Source of the DNA: Dipetalonema caudispina
Taxonomy: Eukaryota > Nematoda > Chromadorea > Rhabditida > Onchocercidae
Direction of reading: 5' to 3'
Length of the DNA stretch: 64,000 nucleotides
NCBI GenBank assembly: GCA_013365325.1
Contig: JABVXV010000224.1
Coordinates: 42,603-106,602 of the forward strand
The translations under genes were made by a program, and so were the position numbers. Below, piece after piece: positions 27,241 through 39,000 of the stretch. Every line of letters begins with the position of its first letter. Position 1 is the first letter of the stretch. The notes below the pieces were generated by a model. It saw nothing but the letters and a program-made list of their open reading frames with translations. It was not told the origin of the DNA and made no database searches.

Positions 27241-29095
27241 TCATCGCCCTATACAAAACCTTTCCTAACCTTTAATGACCCTTTTTTTTTTGAATTGAAT
27301 TGAATTAAAAACATTGTTAAGGATAATGGTTCTAAATAATTCCATTTGTTTACTGTTACTTATTTCAGATTTGCTTTGATCACTTGATGACCTCAAACAT
27401 TTGAAAGGAGAAGGAATATTTCGTGCTTATATGTAAAATCATTTCATTTCAACTATATTTGAATAATTTGATTAAAAAGAACTTTGGACCAATTCATATT
27501 TTCTACAAATTCTGCGATATTTTTCTTATATAGGGAGCTGATATTAGAATTACATTGACTTAGTTTAATCAAGTTAAATTTTAAAAAATCTGTTTCACTT
27601 CAGCCATTTCTGTAGGAGAAAAAAAGTTTTGTTCTGGTTTTGTGGCACGTTTATAAGTTTCAGATACTGAAAGTAAATATTTGAGGGTAGTTTGGATGAA
27701 TAGGCTAAAGTAAATTTCCTAATGGTACGATCTGCTTCACTTCAAGATAAAATAATCATTATTGTTTCAGGTGTTTTTTTTTCAAAAGAAATCGGATATT
27801 ATAATATGTTTTACTTTTACTATTCATAAATTTCCATTATTTGATTAAAATTCCAAATTGGGAAAAAAATGAAAATAACTTGTGAAGTTATTGAATTATC
27901 AATATATGCATAATATATTTAATACATAAGAAAATATTTAACCGATTGAATTGTTTGCTTATAACGGATCGATAACAACCATATATTTATTTTTACCTTT
28001 TACACCTTTTATAGGCAAATATTTGTTCCTTTTCCATTCTTACTTGTAAAAGTTGTTGTGGCATCATTTTGGTAGCGTTGTAAATTGCCTGTACTGTGAA
28101 GTACCTGTGATTGCGGTAAGCGATCGTTCATCGATACTTAAGCAAACAACTCCTCATATCTTACTTTTCCTATCATAGCTTTGTGTAAATATTAATAAAT
28201 AGAAACAGACATCTTTTGCTCTTTCTTCAACCACTTATGATTACTTCTCATACTACTTATTACTGTAACTTCATCAAATAGCAAAGCTATCTGAAAACGC
28301 AACAATGAGCAATACTTAACACAATTTTCATTACTTCAAAAAGATTTAAAATTTCAACAATCTAAAACATCGATTCTTATTATAGAGATGAAATGATTAC
28401 TTATTGATATTTTTTATAATTTGATAAAAATGATAATAGTAATCGGTCAATTCAATTCAATTTGTCGGGAATTATTCTATATGAACATATTCCTCATCAT
28501 GAAAAAGCAACGGTAGAGAAAACATAATGGAATAATTGCTGATGGCGTAAGTACCATCAACTTTCTATTATGTTTGATGCGCAAACATTACATGAGTTGT
28601 ACTACTAAACCAACGGATAGTACACTTTCAAAGGGTCATACAATGTCAAATATGTATATTTGTACAGATCAATTATTGCTTCAAAATTCAAAATTTTCAA
28701 AATGATGCAAGAAAGATAAAATGTCGATCATAGATCAAAAATTTTGATGAATTCCCATAAAACATATAAATTCTTTCTATGCATATTTTTGGTGAAAATT
28801 TTATAAATTATCAAAATTGATTTACATACCAAATGGAAAATTGATGTAAGAGGATGATGATATTGACTTCATAAAACTACAGTATTCAATATTACTGAAT
28901 ATTTGCCAATAGCTGTGGGTAATTATCACGTTAAGATGAATGAAAGGGCTAATCGGATTTAGCGAATGTTATCAAATTACCTTACGCAACTAGTTGTCCA
29001 TCCTTTCTTCATATCCTACCTAAATAAACAACAATTTTATTATTCTCTTTACAATTGTTTAAAATTACTTTATATCTATGTATATTATTATTACT

Positions 29096-29390
29096 ACATG
29101 CATTGCATGCATTACATGTATGCATGCATGAATTACTATATCTATAAATGTACAATGATAAGAATTATCAAAATTTATACTGCAAATCAATAAGATATGA
29201 ATTTTGCTGAAATTTATGTATAGTGAAATGAAAATTAGATGTCATCTTTCTTAATTATCATGCAAACATTATTGCAACTTGAAACTCTCTACTAGTTATA
29301 ATAATCATTGTTGTCAATATATATCATCAACCAGGATGAATGGAAAATGAAAAGGGTTTGTGATACATGCATACATGCATGCATGCATGA
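29096..29390. repeat. TGCATGCA-rich cluster
   Basis: Alternating TGCA/CATG units form short arrays at 29096-29130 and 29365-29390, with further copies just downstream. The arrays are self-complementary and can form hairpins. Confidence 0.7.
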
Positions 29391-29459
29391 ATATGTAAGA
29401 ATGCGCAAAATAAGAAAGAATGCATGCGAAGACATGCAAAAATATTAGATGAATGAAAA

Positions 29460-29640
29460 GAGAGACATTAAGGGTGAAAGGGGTTACTGGAAGGGCTAAT
29501 TACAGGGCGACATAGTTGTCAACTCTCTATTGTTCCCCCTCTTTTCCGTTTCTCTTCGATGAGGTAGATGTACCCCAATTAGCCACAGGTCAATCCAAGC
29601 AAACCATCATTCTCTCTCCCCGCCATCATGATCATATGAA
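29460..29640. other. GC-richer island, function unknown
   Basis: A balanced-composition block with no supported reading frame. It includes the inverted pair GGCTAATT / AATTAGCC about 80 bases apart, and a pyrimidine tract in between. No RNA family was recognised. Confidence 0.25.
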
Positions 29641-31078
29641 CATACTACTAGTGATATTATGAAGCGGTAAAATTGAGGGATTTCTCAACAAATAAATTAT
29701 ACTAAATATATATATATATATGATGTATATTCCTATCATTTAAATGTCATTCATTTTTACTATTACATTGAATTGGTATACATTTATTTCGCTATAGTAT
29801 TCTGATTGCTGGAAAAAAAAAAAAAAAAAAAAAAAAAGAATTGAAATTTCGGCAAAAGAAAAATGATCGAATAGGTTAACAAACTTCAAAAATAAGTCGT
29901 AAAATTTTTTTTTTCTTTTTTATTCTTTTCGCAAATAAAACTTTAAAGGCCTAACTGACAATGGAAACAGTTCTTTGATCAACAAACAAACAAACAAAAA
30001 AAAAAAAAAGGGAAATTTACACTCTTTGTCATGGAATAAAGAAATTTCATTAATTTTAACGCATTAAGTTTCAACAAATTGCTTATAGAAATTGAAAACC
30101 TATCGTGACAGTATGTTTGCAAATGAATTCGAATAATGTTTTGCGAATTTTTTCGAAATCTTAAGGAAATCTTTTTGTCTTTATGTTCAAAATTTCAGAT
30201 GATTGAAGCAATCGTTGACCTAATTTGGTTCATTAATAAATTATTAAAGGAACTTTTAAAATTTAAATTAGTAAAGAGGTAAGAAAAGTATTCGGATCGT
30301 AATTGATCTATTTTTTAAACAGTCATTACATACAGCAATAGTTTTTCGTGGCTCATTCAGTACCTTTTTGTTTAAAGGTTTATTGTTCCTAAATTCTCTA
30401 ATCAGTTTATAGAGAAAAAAAATTTTTTTTTTAGATGAAAATCATTTGAAATGAAAAAATGAAACGAAAAAATGAAAAAAAAAAATGTGAAATTAACGGA
30501 TCAAAATCACAAATTAAAATTTCTGGGCAAAATTTCTGCGATTTTTCATGATTTATCAATTGTCAACTTCCAGGCATTTTATAAATAGGCTGAAATCCAG
30601 CAAAAAAAACTGAACCCATCTATTAATGAAATTTCTTCATTAACGGATATTTTAGTAGTACAAAAAATTTTCAGATGTGATTATTGTAAGCATATTTGAA
30701 TAGCAGAAACCTGATATGTACTTTCAGCATGAATAAAATAACCGGACGAGCAACAAGTAACCTGTCCTTTTAAATAAAATGAAATTTAATAAATGGAATT
30801 TAATTGAAACAGATTGACTAGCATGTTGTAATAATAATAATAATAATACCTTCCCATATTTATGAATTGCTACTATAATGAGTTATACTACATTATACTT
30901 TAACTCTTTCAATGAATTCAAATATAAAATCAATAAATTTTAAAGATAGAAATAAAATTTTATCCTTCTCTTTTATTGTTTCTACTACATTCTTCAAAAA
31001 CTTTCCTGTGCGCATTCTGCATAATAACGGTTGCAATTTTTAGTGATGAAAAAAAAAAAAAAAAAAAAAAAAAGTGGG

Positions 31079-31314
31079 AAGAAGAAGGAGAGAGAGAGAG
31101 AGAGAGGAAGGAAGAAGAAAAGAAAATGTCAGAACAATAGGTGAGTTTTCGTGCTACCTTTTCTTCAGTTCAATATTTGGTGAGTAATATGTAGTGCCTA
31201 TTTTACAAGCTTACAAAGAAAAGTTTTAGCTTTTCTTCCTCTTTTCATTTTTCCTTTTCCTCTCTCTTTCTCTCTCCTTTACTTTTCCCCTTTTTTTTTT
31301 TTTTCCTCTTCTTT
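31079..31314. repeat. GA-rich arm and CT-rich arm in inverted order
   Basis: A GA-dominated segment (31079-31126, with a pure GA array near 31088-31106) is followed about 100 bases later by a CT-dominated segment (31230-31314). The two are broadly complementary. Confidence 0.75.
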
Positions 31315-32680
31315 TGCAAAATGAATTATTTGCAGGATAGTAACCAAAAATTCGTCATTTTTTAGTGAAATTTTGCTTTTAAAAAATAAAAAAAAAAAAA
31401 GGAAGTATGAGACAAGGAGATGCTTTCAAATCTTTGATTATAATCACTGATCAAAGCAAAGAGCATATGAAGAGAGGGAAAAAGAGAGAGAATGGGAAAG
31501 TTTACTTGAACGAGGGACTTCCACATTTGATTACTTAATTCTTTATTTTTTATATTTAAATCTTTCTATCTAATTGGTATATTTAAAGATACCATTAAAT
31601 GAATAAGTATCTTTGTACAGTAAAAGAAGAGTTATAATTTATAAAAATGCGAGAAGTTTTTCAACTTGCTGAATTTTTTCGATTTATTTCAAAAAACGAC
31701 GTAAAGATTAATTCTGTTAATTTTAATTCCAGATAATGCAGAATAAAAATAAACACTGTGCCATTTCTATCCTTAATTTTTTAATTTTTAAATTCCATAC
31801 ACAAATATTTATTCAGAACTTGCTAAAAATATAATTCAAATTAATATAATTCACCAAACAGATATAAAAGATCCTCAAATTTTTTCACAACTAATTTTGA
31901 CAACGATTATTTTAATTTGCTCAAAAAAAAAAAAAATAATAATACTAAGTATTCTTTCTTTCTTTTTTTTTTTTTTTTTTTTTTTTTTTGAATAGGGTAA
32001 AACTAGCAGTAATAATTGAACAATTTTTTTTTTTTTTTTGATAACATTAAACCATCGAAGCGAATAAATTATCTTGAAAATTCATATGGGTAGCAATGTT
32101 GAAATTGGATAATTTTGGGGTAAGAATGATTCATCAAAGTTCGATCAGTAATTAACTATAGTATGCATGTTTCAGTGAACAATTATAATTAAATACATCA
32201 CAGATAACGATAATACCAAAATTGTTCCATTATTCGTATGCATTGACCGTGATTTGAACATTCTTATTGTTTCAGCATTAATAGTTTTGAATGAATGAGT
32301 AATAATTAGTTATGTTGTTTCTTCTGCTATCTAACTGATTATTATTATCAGTATGGAATGAATCAAATAGATTAAGTTTAATGTATTTATTTAAAGATAA
32401 ATACGAATATCTAAGTGTTGTTTAATATACCACCGATTAAATTACATCAAAAATTGGAAGTTTTTAACCAATAATAACTTATGATGGCTTCATCCATAAC
32501 TATCACAATAGATTTTTGATCATCGATATTTGCAATTCGTCGGAATTAGTGCATTGAAGTGTTTGAAGGCTATTGCAAAAATTTCAATTTTTTAAGTTTT
32601 TGAGAGAATTCCATTTCCAAACTTCATATTTCATCTTTAATGCCTTTAATATTTGGCAAAAGTAATATAGGAATTGACAT

Positions 32681-32763
32681 TACTAATACTAATAATAATA
32701 ATAACAATGATAGTAATGATAACAATAATAATGATAGTAATAATAATAATAGTAATAATAATA

Positions 32764-32832
<69 letters not shown>
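32681..32832. repeat. (TAA)n trinucleotide microsatellite
   Basis: An imperfect TAA/TGA/CAA array becomes a pure TAA array from 32768 to about 32832 (around 21 copies). It reads as poly-Asn or poly-Ile/Tyr in different frames, which is an artefact. Confidence 0.95.
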
Positions 32833-32834
<2 letters not shown>

Positions 32835-33572
32835 CCAACTATTAAATATTATTAACAATAGGGCTATTAGTATTACTATCATTACCTGACCACTTCATTT
32901 AACAATAATGTCATATAGAAAAGTACAGTTGAACAATGGAGCCACCTGTTAAGCTGAACCTGATTTTGTCCAATATTTCCGTTCATTGAAGCATTTACAA
33001 ATCATCCAACAATCATACTCTTTCCTGACTTCTTTTATTTCTTCTAACCTTTACAAGTATCATTTTCATAAACTAGAAATGAATAAGCAAATTATTCTCG
33101 TCAACATCTGCTCAACACAATAATTATTTGACAAATTTCGTGCAACTATCAAATGGCTCTTTTGTAAAGTTTATCAAAAAAAAAAAAAAAAATCAATGAT
33201 GGAATTATAATTTTTTTTTTTTTATGAATAACTATAGTTTTTAATTGAATTTATAGGAATTTGGCTGAAAATTCATCAGTAAATTTGAGAAGAAAATAAA
33301 GGTATTTCTGAAGATGCAGTAATCCGGTTGAAACAATCAATTCATACAGTAGTCTAAAATATGTAGTAATCTGTAATAACAATAATAACAACAACAACAA
33401 CAACAACAACAATGAACCGTATTACAGTGCTTGCTGTCTTATCTCATCTAAAGAGGATTTAACGGGTTTTTCGAGCGGTTATTGTAAATTGAAGAGTAAA
33501 AGAGTATTTGAGAAGTGCTGTTATTACTACTTACTAAAAGTAACATATGTTTATGTCTCTTAAAATTATTTC

Positions 33573-33793
33573 CTGTCTCTATCTCTATCTCTGTCTCTAT
33601 CTCTGTCTCTTTCTTTCTTCATTTTTAATGATTAGTGAAAGATGAAGCGAACATTAAGATATGATTGAGGAGGAAGAAGATGAGATATTGAAGTACTTCA
33701 ATATCCTCTCAACCAATATGTTCTCCATACTTCTTTATCCATTTACAATGAAGATGAGAGAGAGAGAAAGAGAGAGAGAAAGAAAGATAAAGA
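33573..33793. repeat. CTCTAT/CTCTGT array facing a GA array
   Basis: A pyrimidine array with interspersed A and G (33573-33616) is followed by a GA array (33751-33793). This is the third case in the window of CT-rich then GA-rich (or reverse) arms in inverted orientation. Confidence 0.75.
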
Positions 33794-34223
33794 GGTTTGG
33801 TTAAGTGTCTTCAAATATGGTCCATTTCTTGACAATTTTTTTTTTTTTTTTTGAAAGGTATAATTTAGAGGAAATTTTGTAATACTACGAATTCTTCCTC
33901 ATTTAATTAATGTTCATTGAATTTGTTTTGTTGAAAATGATTATATGCTATCATTGTAATAGTGAAATATTTGAGGGATATATTTAAATCAATTTGTAGC
34001 AAAAAAAATTTTTTTTTTTTTTTCGTAGAAGAAAACATTTCTAATTAGTCAATATAATGTTAAGTTGAAAATTACAGTATTTATACTAAGGACTTTTAAT
34101 GAGTAGACAAATATCGGATGTATAAAAAGGTGGAGGAAAATCAAAAGGGATAGAAGGGTAAAAGGATAACAGGAAGTTATAATGAGATTACTACGATTCA
34201 TGATTTTTTCTTTTTTTTTTTTT

Positions 34224-34238
34224 GGGGGGGGAGGGGGG
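34224..34238 (+). other. G8-A-G6 tract after poly-T
   Basis: Eight G, one A and six G follow directly after a long T run. G tracts of this length are out of character for this AT-rich DNA. The tract could form a G-quadruplex or be prone to slippage. Confidence 0.6.
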
Positions 34239-36017
34239 AACTTTCGATATATATCATATCAGCAAATTGATAAATAAATGATAAATTATTCAACTTACTT
34301 CCACTTTTATTCTCAATAATAAAAGCTATAACTCATCAGTAATTCAACCGAATACGACGATGATGACAATGATGAAAATTTTGAATGATTATCAACTCGG
34401 AACGATACTTACCAATTATAATTAAGCTGCATGAATATTGACAAATAAGAATGTATGCTGGTTGGATAACTTAATAATTAATTTTAGTTGATTATTAAGT
34501 AATTGCTGGATATCTGGAATTGAGAGCTCTGTTTAAATAATTGTGGAAAACGATAATTTTATTGAAATTTGTAAATGCAATTTGAAATGAAGCATTAGGC
34601 ATAGCTGTAATACTGTCTAAAGCGGCTAAATAGGGAATTCCCAACATGTAATAATGAAGTTGCATTGTAATAAGCCTAATCGCATGTCATATTAATATCA
34701 TGCTAGAATATTTTGATCTGATGCAAATTATTATTAGTTATTTCAAGGTGGAATCCAAAATCAGCTCATTTGGACTATTCTCAATGTAAATTATTCGAAT
34801 AAGGATTCAGTTGTACATGATAAATACTAGAGATTAAAGGAAAATACCGCTCAAACTGCAGCTAATTAGTACCCAACAACAAGTACCCTGGCATTCTGGG
34901 GAAGTGTGCTCAGAATCCTCTATAACTACTATAGAGATTGATGCAGTTTTTCGAAAATAAGTGATTCCACGAGGGAATATCACAATAGCATACAATTTTT
35001 GAAAAATTAACATCTAACAAAAATGATAAGTTACAGTTTCTCGCTGTTCTCTGTTGCTATCAGTGTATCTGATCAATTTGAATCTATTCAATATCATCCT
35101 ATAACTTTTGTATCCTTCATGACGTTATTAAAATGCTAACATACGCCGTGAATAGCTATTAAGAGATTTTAGTTTTATTCGAATTTACGTTCAAAAATAC
35201 GACAGAAATGATAATTGTTGCATATATTTCGACATTTTAACCCAAACAGACGAATACTGTACTGTTTTGAGTAAATTTAGGGATCGGTTCTATGTCCAAA
35301 GATATTTCAAGCAAAGAAACCTATATAACTACTAACAGAACCAATAAAATTTAACGACACATAACAAATCATTCATGACAGTACTGTAACGTGAATGAAA
35401 TGAAAAAAGCGTCCACTTCAAAGAAAATATAGGAACATACTATCTTATTGTTTGATCTAAGAACAATAGTGGTACAGTTAAGGTGCTAGTAATTACGTCA
35501 CAGATGTTCATCCTCTTATAGTATCTCGTTTTTCGGTATGCTTGTTATGTGTGAGAAGACAAGAGAACAAGAATGCAACTGATTTACATGAATATCTTTC
35601 ATGCTAAAAGATACAAATGATTAAAACAGCAACACCTGTCAAATTTCTGTTGACAAGATTAGCCAACACTGCAACCTTAATATTTTGTTTGTCATTTGTT
35701 TCAATGAAAGACCGACAATGCCGGAAAGCTAATAAATAAGCAGTTGCAAAGCAACTCACTTCTAATAAAAAGGAAAGCACTTATTTTAAAGATAGCTTTT
35801 AAATGAGATAATCAGTTGACGAATTCTCAGCAAACTTTAAAGCAAGGCACTATTAAAAATCAGTAGCATTGAATCCATTCTTTGCACTTGAATAGTTACA
35901 GCTTGCGTGGGAAGCAAAACGATGAATTTTATCAGTATGAAAATATATTTTCCATAAAAGAAAAAGTAGAGAACTGATGAAAACGAAAAGAGGATTTAAT
36001 CAGGTAGCATTTGCTTT

Positions 36018-39000
36018 TCAAATTTTGTTAAAAGCAACGATGTCAACACTTTGCACCTGAAATGAGGAGTAATGAAAAGTAAAATTATATTGAAACATGA
36101 ATTTCAATTCTGCCTAAACGAGAATAATGTAAGTAAAGATATCGAATGACCAATAGTAAGCAAAAACAAATTTAAAAAGTTAGAAGCAACAAAAACGTAC
36201 ATGGTCTGACACTTCTTCGGTTATCTGCTCGATTAGATCATCCACAGAAACTTTTTCATCTTCCACAATGCAGATAATTTGCAGTACTTTAATACCGTAG
36301 GCAAGCGGAATCAATTTGGCTAGAAAAGACAGAAATGAAACATGGCTATTTAAACTATGCTAGATTAAGAATTACGTGGAAGAATTTCATGAATAGAAAA
36401 TGGAAACCAGTTAACATATGACTGCTTCATTTCAAAAAATGATAGGAAGCAGACTTGCTCAGACCTAACCTTATTACAATAGAGAACACAAACAAATTTG
36501 TCATAGCAATATGGATTACGAATCAAAACTATGCATTTCATATTATGCAATGCTTTTTCCTTCTTATAATCCTCAAAATAAAGACAAAAAGCAAAAACAA
36601 AAAAGTGAATTCCAGGTGATTCGGTTCAGAATACTTCCTAATCATAGCAGCATGACTGCTGCAGAATACGATTGCATATGGATACTCAATTATAGGAAAC
36701 AGTTCTTTTACATTTACAAATAATTTCACAAACAAAAACTAACCACCGCCCCATACGAGACCATCTTTTTCAATCTTCCTTACAAGTTTCTCCATTTCTT
36801 GCATATCCGTCGTGTCGTCCCAAGGCTTAAAACTGAGCATTATGTGAAAATGAAAAGAAATGAAGAAAAAAAAAACATAAACGAAAACACAATCTTCTTG
36901 ATCTTTGAAGGGAAATTTTCTTTTGAACTGATATACTAAGTAGCACAAGAAACTCTTTATGCTTCTGGTTTCTAGAAAATGCCTTTTAAATCCAGGGTGT
37001 TAAAGAAATATCTTGAATTTCAATAACTGCATGACTAATCGTTGTAGCGCGTCTTCCGATGATGATACGGCACCATCGTAACATTTACCATTGAAATAGA
37101 GAAAAAGGCTTATTGTTACATCTAGAATAATGAAAAAGCCTACTTTCACATCCAAAATAATAGAAGATTTGGCAATGCATCCTGGTTTCTTTGCTTTTTT
37201 CTCAGCATAAGCTTTCAGCCTCTCCTGTTTGACACGTTCTTTTTCCGCATCCTCCTCCTCATCCGATGACCCAAATAAATCAAAATCATCATCTTTCGAC
37301 GCTCCTGATGGTTTTTGAATTTTTGATGATGACTGCTGCTTTGTCAGGTTAGAAAGAGGAATTTCACCACCCTAAAACAATAATAAATATGCAGTTGATC
37401 AAATCATTCAGACCTTCGAAGTTTTGAAAACTCCAAAAGATTTTGAAAATATTTCACTGACTTAACAATTCAGTAAGCTGTGTCTGCATCTCGAGAAAAA
37501 ATCTCATTTTATACAGCAAAGAGCAAATTATTATCCTCACTTAAAGGACGTGAATCTCTATATTCATATCTGAGTAAACAATTCAAAACGTCGGACTCCA
37601 CTATTACATCAACAAAATGCCAATATATCAATCTTTTAACTATTGCACAAATAAAGATAAAAATAAATTATGAAATACAGAAAACATGAATCTCCAACGA
37701 GAACAATTTATTTGAAAACTATGAATGAAAATCTTTCAAATTATGTTACAGTCATTTCTAAACGTTGCTCGATGAAACGATCGTTAAGTATCAATTTAAT
37801 TTCTTCATGAATCAAGTTACAAAGTTTTCTGGATAGTGGAATCTTCCAGCTCTGCCATACAAAACGGTAAATGTGGTTCGGTTGCCCTAAATAGTCTGTT
37901 CTTCTGTCTACGACTTCATAGAAGTCCACCAAAGCATGCCCACAAAGTTCTTCAATCAAGGAAAGTAAAGTTTGCTCCAATTCTGCAATTTTTTTTTGAT
38001 TTAAATAAATGATTGATAGGTCTCTCTGGAAAAATGGCCTCCATTCATGAGCTACTCTTTTAATTCTAAAAATCTTATTTTCATGTTCAATGAGTTCCTT
38101 CATTCTAGTGACGACAGGAGTTCTAACAAAAGTAAGAGTTTCCGACCCAAATTTGTCGTTAAAAGATCGTTCTGAATCATGATATCCTGAGCTAATATAT
38201 GGAGGGAATAATTCTGGTTGAAAAATGGAAGCTTCCTGAAGAATGAAGTATTCTTCAGCAGCTATGTAGATAATATTCCAGCTGTCTAACTTATGTTCTG
38301 GCAACTCCTGGTATTTGAAGCATCGCTTAAATAGTATAGACAAGTGATCCAACCCACTCTGTCCCTTAGCAAGAGTAATATGGAAACGATCGGGTAATAA
38401 TCCCCTAATACTTGCAAATGCCTTCCGAATTAGTTGACGACTTTTACGAAGATTTGTTTTTCCACAGTGATGAGGAAAATTCCATATAATATCATCATAA
38501 AACCCGGTCCAATCTTCCGGAAGTAAACAGGCATCGATCGAAAATAAAATGTGGACATAAGGATGATTAGCTCGAAGTTCGATAATATTCTTTTCACCGG
38601 AGGGATATTTCGTAATATATTCAGAGTAGCTCTCAAAAACACTTGTGTATATTTCGGTTTGAGGATGTAAACGAGCAAATGCAAGAGTGAACGAAAGATT
38701 GCCATCGCCCAGAATAAGTGTCCTACTTCCAACTCTTTCCATTGCGGAAGACATGCAAGATCTTAACTGCAAATGATACCGAGCTTTAGTAACTGCTTAT
38801 AAAATCACCAACATTTTGGGCACTAAAATCTCAGATACACATTCTGTCAGAGAAAATAGCGGATCAAAGAAATACAAAGCAGTTCTCTCTCTCCTCTCAA
38901 GAAAGAAACATGAAATGAGACTTTATTAAAAATCACCGTCCGCTACAAGTATTTCACTTATTACCCAAACCCAGGAACATTTAAATAAAAACTACTTAAA

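Larger units (their letters stand above)
19225..36017. other. Long AT-rich stretch with no recognised gene
   Basis: No coding gene is supported on either strand over almost 17 kb. Open frames are short and dominated by homopolymers or microsatellites. A run of 32 A lies at 23614-23645. Contained features are listed separately. The stretch probably holds the Sox 3'UTR at its left end and the eEF1B-delta 3'UTR at its right end; the middle may be regulatory DNA. Confidence 0.6.

Noticed and set aside
29580..29610. GATGAGGTAGATGT as a let-7 family miRNA
   Set aside because: Only a partial seed-like match; the mature let-7 sequence and a proper precursor hairpin are not present.
32640..32889. Poly-Asn and poly-Ile frames
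   Set aside because: Produced by the TAA microsatellite in three frames.
38430..38732. 100-codon minus-strand frame
   Set aside because: Overlaps the FDXACB1-like frame in another phase and has no motif; a shadow frame.
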